A stretch of DNA of 64,000 nt from the NCBI RefSeq assembly GCF_039871975.1, contig NZ_JBDPLL010000001.1; one strand, written 5' to 3'. Positions 49,776 through 59,279 of this stretch are shown one piece after another. The position numbers and the translations under genes are program-made. Within the stretch, counting starts at the first letter, position 1; each line of letters starts with the position of its first letter. Origin of the DNA: Trichormus_B sp936914905. Lineage in GTDB: Bacteria > Cyanobacteriota > Cyanobacteriia > Cyanobacteriales > Nostocaceae. Under the pieces are notes generated by a model. It was given only the letters and a program-made list of their open reading frames with translations. It ran no database searches and was not told the DNA's origin.

Positions 49776-51434
49776 ATGGTAATAACTTGGTTTTCGTGGT
49801 CTATCACACGGTGGGGTAGAATAGCGAAATTTCTATCTTTATTCTCTATCTGTTTATTGTTGACTGTAAGCTGTACACCTCCTCAACAGATAACTACTCC
49901 AACACCTGCTACTCTCAATACTCCTGCCGGTGATGGACGGATTACTATCGGTACGACTCAGAAACCTCGTACCCTTGATCCGGCTGATGCGTATGAATTA
50001 GCATCTATGGGTTTGGTGTTTAATATGAGCGATCGCCTATATACTTACGACCCAGGGAGTACAGAAATTAAACCCCAACTGGCCACAGCTTTACCTAAAG
50101 TTAGTACAGATACTTTAACATACAGCATGCCTATACGTCGAGGCGTATTATTTCACGATGGTACACCTTTTGACGCTAAAGCAATGGAATTTAGCATCCA
50201 GCGTTTTATCGAAAACAAAGGTAAACCATCTTTCTTACTATCAGATACGGTAGATTCAGTGAAAGCTACAGGGGACTATGAATTAACAATTAAGCTAAAA
50301 AAGCCCTTTGCAGCTTTTCCTTCACTGTTAGCATTTTCTGGAGTATGTGCTGTCTCTCCGAAAGCTTACGAAATAGGTGCAGGTAAATTTCAACCCAATA
50401 TCTTTGTGGGAACTGGCCCTTATAAATTAGCCCAGTATGGGACTGATTCTGTCAGATTCGATGTATTTGATAAATATTGGGGAGAAAAACCAGCGAATAA
50501 AGGTATTAATGTCCAGATTCAAACAGGTTCAGTGAATTTGTTCAATGCTTTTAAAACTAGTGCGGTAGACGTTGCTTATATATCTTTACAACCAGAGCAA
50601 ATTCGTAGTTTAGAAGAAGGTGCTAAAAAAGGAGATTGGCAAACCATCACTGCCCAAGGTAGTGTAGTGAGTTATATGGTGTTCAATCGCAATCAGAAAC
50701 CTTTGGATAAACCAGAAGTTAGAAGAGCGATCGCATCACTCATTAATCGTCAATTATTCAATCAGCGAGTTTTGTTTAATCAGGCAGATCCGCTTTACAG
50801 CATGATTCCCACTACCTTTAATGTTTCCCAGCCATTATTTCAAGCTAAATATGGTGATGGTAACTTTGAAGAAGCTAAAAAATTGTTAACTACCGTTGGT
50901 TTTTCCCAACAAAATCCCGCTAAAGTCCAAGTTTGGTATCCTGCGAGTTCACCAACTCGAAGTTTAGCCGCACAAACACTCAAATCTTTGGCTGATACTA
51001 AAATGGACGGTATATTACAATTGGAAGTAAAAACCGTAGAAGGTGCTACTTTTTTTAAAGAAATTTCCAAAAGTTTATATCCAGTAGCTTTACTAGATTG
51101 GTATCCAGACTTTTTAGACCCAGATAATTACGTACAGCCATTTTTAGCTTGTGAAAAAGGTTCAGAAACTAAAGGCTGTGAAGACGGAGGAAGTCAAATA
51201 CAAGGGTCATTTTACTATAGCGAAACAATGAATAAACTCATTGATCAACAACGTAAAGAACAAAACCCAGAAACCAGAAAAAAAATATTTACTGAGATTC
51301 AAACCCAAGTAGTTAATGATGTTCCTTATATTCCTTTATGGCAAAACAAAGATTATGTATTTGCCCAAAAAGGTGTGAGTGATGTAAAACTTGATCCTAG
51401 CCAGAACTTGATTTACAAGAATATTAAAAAGTAG
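49776..51434 (+). CDS. Peptide-type ABC transporter substrate-binding lipoprotein
   Basis: 552 residues. Signal with lipobox LLLTVSC, lipid cysteine C33; then the SBP_bac_5 fold: TIGTTQKPRTLDPADAYELA, LPKVSTDTLTYSMPIRRGV, LFHDGTPFDAKAMEFSIQRF, and late VARLDWYPDFLDPDNYVQPF-like VALLDWYPDFLDPDNYVQPF. This extracytoplasmic protein would deliver peptides or nickel-type ligands to permeases such as those at 3987 and 32307. It is intact in the middle of an IS-rich region. Because both flanks hold assembly gaps, its true position is not certain. Confidence 0.85.
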   Translation: MVITWFSWSITRWGRIAKFLSLFSICLLLTVSCTPPQQITTPTPATLNTPAGDGRITIGTTQKPRTLDPADAYELASMGLVFNMSDRLYTYDPGSTEIKPQLATALPKVSTDTLTYSMPIRRGVLFHDGTPFDAKAMEFSIQRFIENKGKPSFLLSDTVDSVKATGDYELTIKLKKPFAAFPSLLAFSGVCAVSPKAYEIGAGKFQPNIFVGTGPYKLAQYGTDSVRFDVFDKYWGEKPANKGINVQIQTGSVNLFNAFKTSAVDVAYISLQPEQIRSLEEGAKKGDWQTITAQGSVVSYMVFNRNQKPLDKPEVRRAIASLINRQLFNQRVLFNQADPLYSMIPTTFNVSQPLFQAKYGDGNFEEAKKLLTTVGFSQQNPAKVQVWYPASSPTRSLAAQTLKSLADTKMDGILQLEVKTVEGATFFKEISKSLYPVALLDWYPDFLDPDNYVQPFLACEKGSETKGCEDGGSQIQGSFYYSETMNKLIDQQRKEQNPETRKKIFTEIQTQVVNDVPYIPLWQNKDYVFAQKGVSDVKLDPSQNLIYKNIKK

Positions 51435-51465
51435 GGACTGAAGATTCGGGACTGGAGACTGGGGA

Positions 51466-51565
51466 NNNNNNNNNNNNNNNNNNNNNNNNNNNNNNNNNNN
51501 NNNNNNNNNNNNNNNNNNNNNNNNNNNNNNNNNNNNNNNNNNNNNNNNNNNNNNNNNNNNNNNNN
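51466..51565. other. Assembly gap of exactly 100 N
   Basis: Fixed-size filler of unknown real length. The sequence resumes inside an ISAzo13 transposase, the reverse of the left copy. Confidence 0.98.
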
Positions 51566-51912
51566 CTTACAGTCCTTAGTTAATGAACTGGCCATGGAAA
51601 TTCCCATCCCTCATTATCTGCCCTACACCTCCAAGTACAATCCCATTGGGCATCGTTTCTTTCCTTGTATTTCTCCCCTGTGTCAGGGGGTAATTTTTGA
51701 GAGTGTCCAGACTGTAGAAGACTTCATGGCAACGGCAACCACCCGAACTGGACTCAAACTCTTGATGACCATTCTCTATAAAACCTATCAAACCGGCCGA
51801 AATGTGGCTGTTGACTTCAAATCAAATCTGAAGATTGTTTTTGATGAGTTCCTGCCCCAATGGAATTACACCCCTAAACCACAGTTACAGGTTATTTAAT
51901 CCACTATCCTTA
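51566..51912 (+). mobile_element. ISAzo13-type element, right partial copy
   Basis: The C-terminal third of the transposase: MEIPIPHYLPYTSKYNPIGH, FPCISPLCQGVIFESVQTV, TRTGLKLLMTILYKTYQTG, FDEFLPQWNYTPKPQ. It ends in the terminal repeat at 51892-51912 and is an inverted copy of 47861-48240. The N-terminal part is lost in the gap. Confidence 0.72.
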
Positions 51913-52080
51913 GCACCTGTAATTACTTCACCTGTAGATAATATGGCTATATTTTTCACACCTAAATCTACACCCACAATACTATCTAAATTCGATATTG
52001 TCGGTTCTACTTCTATCTGAAGACTAATGAACTGAAGACTAATAAAGTATCTGTATGCTTGACAACTTATCGTTACTAGA
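51913..52080 (-). pseudogene. TnpB (IS200/IS605-type) fragment
   Basis: Minus strand: YRYFISLQFISLQIEVEPT, then SIVGVDLGVKNIAILSTGEV. The first RuvC aspartate lies in GVDLGVKN of TnpB RNA-guided nucleases. Cut by ISAzo13 on one side and an IS5-like remnant on the other. It contains a 15-bp in-frame duplication (FISLQ twice). No function remains. Confidence 0.65.
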
Positions 52081-52083
52081 CAC

Positions 52084-52887
52084 GTCCGAAAATTTACAAA
52101 GGAGTCTGTGTCTGGCTTTTCATAGTGTTAATATTAGGATAGAGGCAAGGAAAGAATCAGGGTTGGGAATAGTAACTGATAAGAACTATCCATGAAGATG
52201 TTGATGACTAATTCATAACTGACCTCATATCCATAACATTTACGAAATGGGTAAAACTAATGAACCAATTCCTAATGTGGCTATAGCACAAATAGTAAGA
52301 ATTACTTGTTCGTAAATTCAGGAATTTAGGGGAAATATTTGTTGAGCTACCCAGAATCTTTTTACAAGTCTAATGACGTATTCAACAAATATACCTTTGC
52401 CGCTTGTTTCGTGCCTTCTGTTATGAGTCGGGATCCCATAATCGCTATCATGTTTTTCTACCTGTTCAAGGAGACTAGCAGGCAAAACATTTCCTAATAT
52501 CTCTAGCCAGTTATTAAATGTGTACTTTGCTTCCGTTTTGGATATACCTAAGTCCAAACCTAAAACCTCAAATTTTAGTTAGCATTGTCCTCAAAGAGAA
52601 CAAGCATAGACATACCTCTTCTTTTATCTCTAGTTTCGGTTTCCGCCCTCCTCCTTCCTGATTTATACGTATCTTTTTACTTTCTATATCAGTTTAAGTT
52701 TTTTAATACTGCATTTCAGCTTGGGCTAATAAGTCTTGAAACTGATGGTTAGTTATTCCCTATATTTGTTTTCTACGATGTGGGTATTCTTGAATATAAT
52801 TAAGTAGATTTTTCCTTTTGGTAGATAGAGGCTCAGAATTCCCTTCTAGCATTTTTTTGACCCCAAGTTAATTTTCCTGACAGGTCT
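52084..52887 (-). mobile_element. IS5-like (DDE_4) element, internally deleted, copy B
   Basis: Same unit as 2107-2917. The ORF 52318-52557 shows the join: LDLGISKTEAKYTFNNWLEI, LGNVLPASLLEQVEKHDSDY, then GIFVEYVIRLVKRFWVAQ. Both copies share this deletion joint. Not autonomous. Confidence 0.72.
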
Positions 52888-53214
52888 AATTAGATTATCT
52901 AAGTCTAAATTTTATGAGCTTTTCATTTTTAGAATTTTAATAGTTTTTATAACCAGATAAAAATATCAATTTTATACAGTTCTTGCGGTTGATTTGGTGT
53001 CATATTTATCATAATCACAATTTTTTCTTAGATTAAGATATCTGGTTAACAAAGTTAAATCTAAATCTGGTAATAATTCGCTTTTATTAATCCGGTTATA
53101 TTGATTATCTTTATAAGGCAAAAATTGTTAATATTCCATCTTTCCAAAACTAAACTTCGGGTATACCCGAAGTTTATGTATTTCTAATATTTCTATGTTT
53201 CCACAGCCAACAAT
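52888..53214. other. Intergenic, no gene
   Basis: AT-rich with a short inverted repeat CTTCGGGTATACCCGAAG at about 53155-53172. No coding frame recognised. Confidence 0.45.
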
Positions 53215-53362
53215 TAAGTAGGTGGGCGGGAAAATTTATAACTATGTCATGGGGAATCCAGCAAACTGGAATCAAGCAATCGGAAGGGTTTCAGGTAATT
53301 TACATTTTGTTACATTCTTACATACTGTTAGATAGTTATCTTTATTTGTGTCTAGCTACTTA
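53215..53362. mobile_element. MITE-like element, copy 3 (148 bp, inverted)
   Basis: Opposite orientation to copies 1 and 2: TAAGTAGGTGGGCGGGAAAA … TTTGTGTCTAGCTACTTA. It is about 20 bp longer, with an extra block around 53320. Flanks: CAACAAT on the left and GTTCACG on the right, with TA at the join. Confidence 0.8.
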
Positions 53363-53405
53363 GTTCACGCTTATCCAGCACTTTAAACTTTAAAGGAGGA
53401 ATTAT

Positions 53406-55464
53406 ATGTCTTTTGTCATCTAACTTTTTAATCCTGTAGTTACATCATTATTTATACGAACAGAAGTTGAACAGTTTGAAGATACAATAGGAAAAATATT
53501 GCCTGAATATACGGAGTATGCCTATTTTCTTTGGAATAGCATACCTATAAGTGTTAGTTATCAATATGACTTACGAGTGAATATTTATGATGTACTCCTC
53601 TTATTGGAAGCTGTACTCAATTCCGAACAAGGTTCTCACAAAGTTAGTTGAGGATTTAGCTCATTTAATGCTATCTGGAATGTAGAATGGGTTGAGAATT
53701 GCTTAACCATAGCAAGCCAATGGGAAAGTATAGCAGGACCTTACAAGGATTTGCTCAATAGTTGTAGCCAGCTAGTAATAGAAAAAGATGAGTTTGTGTA
53801 CGAGTGAAAGGCACTACTAAGAAAGTTGATAGAGGCGATTGAACTTTCAGCGTAAGGATTGAGGTGGTGGGGTATTGACAAGTGTGATAGGTGAGGCAGA
53901 ATATAGCAAGCAGTTATGGAAAAGAACATGCCACCAAAACTAGACAGAGAAATATTGAAGCAGTAGGCAACAGAGCAACTGGTAGAAATCATTGTTAAGG
54001 AGGGGAACAGTATAGAGAAGCTAACAAATAGAGTAGTAGAACTGGAAAAAGAAATAGAGAAACTCAAAGTCAGTAGAGACTTAGACAGGATCAGATTATG
54101 GAAAGTACCGTCAGGAGACATCCTCAAAAAAACTGAGAACAAACAACAACAGAAACCAGAAGAAAACCAGACACCAAAACGGAAACCAGGAGGACAAGCA
54201 GGACATAGGGGAAAAATGAGAAAGGGGTTTGGTGGAGTAGATAGATTTGAGATCCTGGGATCGCAAGTGTGTGGATGGTGTGGTCAGGGGGAATTGTTTG
54301 GCTAACTAATAAAAATGGAAATACAACAAGTAGGGGAGTTGGTGGACAGGCCAATCGAAATAGTAGAATATCTAAAGATATAGGTGCATTTGCAATGTGT
54401 GTGGGGAAACACAAACGGTAGACTGGTCACCAGAGATAGTACCGGGACAAGATATAGGAATCAGACTACAAGCTTTTTTGGGATGGCTCAATAACTACGG
54501 GCATTTAGCCTATGAAAAACAACAAGAACTGTTGTGGGAACTGGGTCAAATAGAAATTGGAGTGGGAACATTAGTAGCTAGGAATGAAGGAATAGATGGT
54601 ACAGTGGCTCCAAGTATTGATAGCCTCAAACAGTGGATAAAACAAACCCAGCCTAATATCCTTGCGGATGAAACACCCTGGGTAGTCAAAGGGGTGAAAG
54701 AATGGTTATGGATGTTTGCCAATACTGACTTTCCTTGATTTTATGGCCCTGATACTCCTTCTCCTGCTGAATTAGAATCTATTGTGGGTTATAGTGACTC
54801 TGGTGTACTCAGTTGTGATGACTTTACTGCCTATAACGGTGATCCGCTCAAAGCTCAACACAAATATCAGGTACATCTACTCCCTCACTTCAAGAAACTA
54901 ATCAAGATTCCTGGCTGAAATCACCAAGCAATTGGCACAGAATTCATGGATCTGATAGATGAAGGTTTTAAAAACTACGCTTTATTCCAACAAACCCAAA
55001 ACCTTGATGAATTCTTGACTTGGGCATCCTAGTTTCAACCAAAAGTTAAATCTTCCATTCATTCATTGATAAAGCCGGAGGGAAACTTGGTAAGCGTTTA
55101 CCTTCCTTACCCAATGACCTTGATAATTATTGAGCTGGACTAACGTTACCTTTACCACTGACAAAAGGAAAAGTCTGTGGTGGTTCTGTTTCTATGGAGC
55201 GATTCCAACATACTGCCAATTTATTGACGGTTATACAAACTTGTCGCCCTCAAGCACTTTCTCTAATTGAGTTTTTGACCAACCTATCAGAGGGATGGTT
55301 AATTCTGCTTTGCAGACACCTTCTTTAATCCCTCTAGCTTAGACCTGAATCCTTACCTTTCAGGCATCGAAATTACAGATAAGAAGCCTTTATACTTTCT
55401 GTACCAGATTGAAGCTAGCATTCCCAAATTAGGAAGTTTATACCAATCTCTTCAAGTTGATTAA
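53406..55464 (+). pseudogene. Hypothetical gene, nonsense-ridden and split by IS66
   Basis: AAAGGAGGAATTAT precedes ATG 53406, a strong ribosome site. MSFVI then TAA, then LFNPVVTSLFIRTEVEQFED, SYQYDLRVNIYDVLLLLEAV, more TGA stops, FVYE, KALLRKLIEAIELS up to 53850. The IS66 (53852-55356) follows. After it GIEITDKKPLYFLYQIEASI, PKLGSLYQSLQVD to TAA 55462. The CTTTCAG repeated on both sides gives AIELS-GIEIT when one copy and the IS are taken out, so the gene was about 182 codons. Family unknown. Confidence 0.7.
53852..55356 (+). mobile_element. IS66-family element (single-ORF type), broken, with target duplication
   Basis: About 1505 bp. Ends GTAAGGATTGAGG and CCTGAATCCTTAC are inverted repeats. 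The flanking CTTTCAG (53844-53850 and 55357-55363) fits the 8-bp IS66 target with one mismatch. Transposase order: leader coiled region KEGNSIEKLTNRVVELEKEI, NKQQQKPEENQTPKRKPGGQ, AGHRGKMRKGFGGVDRFEIL, then QPNILADETPWVVKGVKEW (first catalytic Asp) and CDDFTAYNGDPLKAQHKYQV (second Asp). Stops at several points make it inactive. Confidence 0.82.
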
Positions 55465-55699
55465 ACTTTCTAAAAACATAGGACTTACGCATTAGACTTG
55501 TCTACAAAAGATAAAAAGCTTACTGTGAAAGCGTTACACGAACTATAACCAGGATGAAACACTAATTATGGCTGAACGCAAAAATAAGGGTTTGGGGATG
55601 AAAATCTCAAAACTATTAAAAGTTTTGAGAAACATAGCTTTCTAAAAAAGATAATCTAAAGGCTGGTAATTAAAATACTATGACTTAGTATAAATGGAT

Positions 55700-56572
55700 A
55701 ATTTAGATCTCACCTAACTAATCCAGATACTGCCATTATCACCTGATTATAAGGATATCGAGCTAAACGAAATCTATCACTAGCTACTCGAAAAGTTTTG
55801 ACTCTACGTATGAGATATTCAACACCAATTCTTCTTGATGATATTTTCTTATTTTTGAATCTCTGAAAGTTCAGCTTTTTTGGACACCTTATAAGGTGTG
55901 GTAATAAATTCGTCTCCTAATATAAGCTTGGTCTCCCAAAAATCTTGATTTGGGATCTAGCTTTTGGCGATTATTTCTAAATAGAAGAATATCGCTTATT
56001 TTACTTAATTGTCCAGTAGAAATATTAACTATATCTTCACCTCCTGGCAATACTATAAATTCATTTCTTAGAGTCTGTATCTTCTTCTTGTGTGAATAAT
56101 ATTCTTTGTGCTCTTGATGGTTGCCTGGTCTTTATATAGATTGTTCTGCACTATCTATTATTAATTAATACTCACTCAGTCCTTCGCATAATTCTTGATA
56201 TTTCTGCTCATCTTCTTTTGCTTATTCCATTTGGGAGACAGGTAAAATTTCCCTCAGAACTCCTAACTAATAATTAAATGTGTTATTTACTTTTGTCCTA
56301 GATACATTAAACAATAATCCTAGAATTTCAAATCTTGGCTTCTGTCTCAGGTCTACTAGGCATAGACATACTGCCTCCTTTGGGGCCATTTCTGCTTTAC
56401 GTCCTCCTCCAGACGCTATTAACCTAATTTTTCTTTTTTCAATTTCTGCTTGTTTCTCTAGATCCCTTCTTTCTGCTAATGCTACTAATGTCATAAAGTC
56501 TTCATACTTAATCCCAATTAATTTTTTTAATTTCTGGGGGTATAATTCTATTCTTCCTAGGGGACTTGTCAT
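55700..56572 (-). pseudogene. DDE_Tnp_4-type transposase, broken
   Basis: ATG 56572: RIELYPQKLKKLIGIKYEDF, ALAERRDLEKQAEIEKRKIR, GGGRKAEMAPKEAVCLCLVD and RFEILGLLFNVSRTKVNNTF (HTH_Tnp_4), stop at 56267. Later degenerate pieces DPKSRFLGDQAYIR-type (about 55930) and GYPYNQVI-type (about 55740) are the DDE core and C-terminus. Not closely alike to the IS5-like copies at 2107 and 52084. Inactive. Confidence 0.6.
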
Positions 56573-56740
56573 TACTGATATACACAGTTACATTCTTTCT
56601 GTTTATTTTCCCACAAAATTTATTTTAAAGATAGGTCTATTAACAAAGTAGCAAAATAGTCTAGTGACGAAAAATGTCATCAATCTTCTATACTTATTTG
56701 GTAATTAACCAATTTCTCAAATATTCTGACTCCTGACCCC

Positions 56741-58183
56741 TGCGCTAATAACACCACAATTTCATCCGTTTCCTCACAACGCTCGCAGGTTGTTACGATT
56801 GATTTACCATCATACTGAAAACGAAAGGTTCATCATTAGGAGCATTGACATATCCAGATAGGGAAACTACACTCATCATTGTACCTGTTTTGGCGTGGAC
56901 AATTCCCTGAGCAGATGTGTTAATAAATATATCTTCTAAAGAGGTACTCATACCTGCAATGGGTAAGGATGCACGAAATATTTCTGCTTGGGAAGATTTA
57001 GCCATCACTTGTAAAAGTTGTACGAAGGCTTCTGGACTAATTAAGTTTTTACGAGATCAACCAGAACCATCTACTAATATGTAATTTTTGGTTTCAATTT
57101 CCAATTCATCTAAGGTGGTTGTTAAAATTTACAATCCTAGAGGGACTGTAGTTTGATTTTTTGCTAATGGCTGCTGACTAGCTAAATTCCTGAGTGAAGC
57201 CTCTGGATACAAATTATTGCTATTGATATTTGATTCTATCAATAACTCAGATAAAGGTGGAGATTCACCAAATGCTATTTTATATTAATTTTTAAACCAC
57301 TAGCTATAGATACTTATTTAACGGTAATTCCCTTTTTGAGTAAATTATGACGGTAATTTATGAGGAAATTGTCAATGGGATTAAAAATAGATAAGGCTAT
57401 AATTTCTGGTTTTGTATTTACAGCTAATTGCCCTTTTATCCGCAATGTTAGTACTTGAAAATCACTATTGACTACCACAGAATTTGGTTTATTTTCTTGA
57501 ACAGTGACAGCAGTACTTTCGATTGTTCGTTTATATGCTTCCGTCGGATTATTCCATTTAATTTGGAATAGCTGATCGATTTTTGAGGTAACAATGTTAA
57601 TAGATAAGCGTTTTTATTTAATATCAAATTACTAACTGGTGCGCCATAATAAGCTTGTACGTCTTCCCATTACCAACTGGGATGAATAAGTTCACCTTGA
57701 GAATAACTATCATCAACGATTAATTAATTAATTAATCGTTGATGATATAGTTGCTTTGGGTAATATTTTCAGTTGCTCATCTTTTAAACTGGGATCTCCT
57801 CTACCAATAATCCGTAACACTCCTTCGCTATCTTGATAAATGGAAGTGCGAATGCGCAAATTTGCCCCTAATCTTTGTAATGGTGGTGCTGTTGTGAATA
57901 ACTTAGTATTAGAACCAGGAATACAATATTTATCTGCTTCTCGACTGTAAAGTGTTAGTGGAGATGATAGAGATTTGACCAAAATTCCCCAACACATCTT
58001 TTTAAAGAGAGGACGGGTAATTACAGTGTTTATAGATGATTCTAGTTAAGCAGGACAAGTATATTTTGCGGTAGTTGGTGGTGTAACAGGAGTTTGTGCT
58101 TGAGCTATTTGCTGGTTAAAACTAACTTGAATACCCAAAAAGAGTAGTATCTAGTGCATAGAAATTTTATGGGAAATCTTCAT
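56741..58183 (-). pseudogene. dacB: D-Ala-D-Ala carboxypeptidase/PBP4-like (DacB), broken
   Basis: ATG 58183 starts MKISHKISMH then stop, FNQQIAQAQTPVTPPTTAKY, LESSINTVITRPLFKK, and PGSNTKLFTTAPPLQRLGAN with the S-x-x-K active site (SNTK). A middle of decayed sequence follows, then SSQAEIFRASLPIAGMSTSL, HAKTGTMMSVVSLSGYVNAP (K-T-G box) and FVFSMMVNQ, stop, QPASVVRKRM. The order is that of PBP4/DacB (Peptidase_S13), which trims peptidoglycan crosslinks. Many stops. Other carboxypeptidases presumably cover its role. Confidence 0.8.
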
Positions 58184-58364
58184 ACTGATTAATGGTAGAT
58201 TAAATCCAAATGTTTTTATATGTAAAAAGCCCATGATACTATAGTATAGTATAGAATATACTAGTCATGAGCTAAGTAAACTTATTGATCCTACAACGGC
58301 AAACTCAATAATTCTTTTCACTAAATGTGGTAATATCACAATTTAGATAGAAAAAGAATTATTC

Positions 58365-58823
58365 CTATTCTTCTTCTTCCTCTTCATATTCTTCAAACAC
58401 TTCGTCTATTAGTTCTTCTGCTCGCTCATCAGAAATCTTCAATACTTCCTGAAGCTCAAACAGATAATCTTGATCTGATTCTGATATATCTTCTTCGATC
58501 CCCACCACCAATATAGCGGTAATATAAGCGGTCTCACGATAATTCTTTTTTGTTAAGGATGCGATCGCACTGGGAATTAAATTCTCTGCTTTTTCTTTCT
58601 CTCTCAAGGTATTGACTTTTGCTGTCAACTTATCGAAATCTTCCTCAGCGTATTCTTCAAACACTCCAATACCTTCTAGCATTTCCGCTAATGGGTATTC
58701 TTCGGTGGGGATAATCCCTTCACCATCAGCAGAGGCTGAAAAAAGTCCCATAATAGCGATCGCTACTTCTGGTTCTAACTTCACTTTATTGCTGCGGCTT
58801 TTGAGTAAGTCACATTTAGACAT
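58365..58823 (-). CDS. TerB-like protein with acidic tail
   Basis: 152 residues. VAIAIMGLFSASADGEGIIP, then EEYPLAEMLEGIGVFEEYAE, and a late ISESDQDYLFELQEVLKISD follow the DjlA/TerB helical pattern with its ADGxxxxxE segment. It ends in an acidic run (EEYEEEEEE). TerB domains bind metal ions or partners; the role in cyanobacteria is unknown. No other ter gene nearby. Intact. Confidence 0.6.
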   Translation of the reverse strand: MSKCDLLKSRSNKVKLEPEVAIAIMGLFSASADGEGIIPTEEYPLAEMLEGIGVFEEYAEEDFDKLTAKVNTLREKEKAENLIPSAIASLTKKNYRETAYITAILVVGIEEDISESDQDYLFELQEVLKISDERAEELIDEVFEEYEEEEEE

Positions 58824-58930
58824 AAATATCCTTGGATTTAGCTAACTTCTAAGATTCCCAAATGATTGCAGAAAATTACAGATACTGTTACTTTTTTCAT
58901 ACATTTGCAGAAAAAGGTAATTTTTTCAAC

Positions 58931-59185
58931 TTAAATTGTTTTTCTCAACTCAGCTAAAGAAACATCATCGGCTAAAGTACCTCTCTGCTGAAGAAGAATA
59001 GCTTGACCACTAGGAGAATGTAGCCACTCATCAATAGCAACTTTCAAAAATCTCCAGTCATCCTCAATTTTTAGACCTGGAATCTTACCGTGTAATGCTT
59101 GAAGGAGGACTGCTTCAACAGGTAGCCTTAAGTATCTTGAAGTATCTTCGATTGTTAAAACATCAGGTAATGTTGCTTGATTCAT
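58931..59185 (-). CDS. Small excisionase-like HTH protein
   Basis: 84 residues. VLTIEDTSRYLRLPVEAVLL and QALHGKIPGLKIEDDWRFLK are the HTH_17/excisionase-type DNA-binding fold. The tail PSGQAILLQQRGTLADDVSL follows. Such proteins in cyanobacteria are often the antitoxin half of a pair with a PIN protein, but no partner is next to it here. Intact. Confidence 0.6.
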   Translation of the reverse strand: MNQATLPDVLTIEDTSRYLRLPVEAVLLQALHGKIPGLKIEDDWRFLKVAIDEWLHSPSGQAILLQQRGTLADDVSLAELRKTI

Positions 59186-59279
59186 AAATGACTCCGTTGG
59201 TATCAGAATGGTGTTGAAGCATGGCTGTAGTATCTCACACTATAGCCTAGTTTCAGCAATTATTCTTACAGTAGAATAG

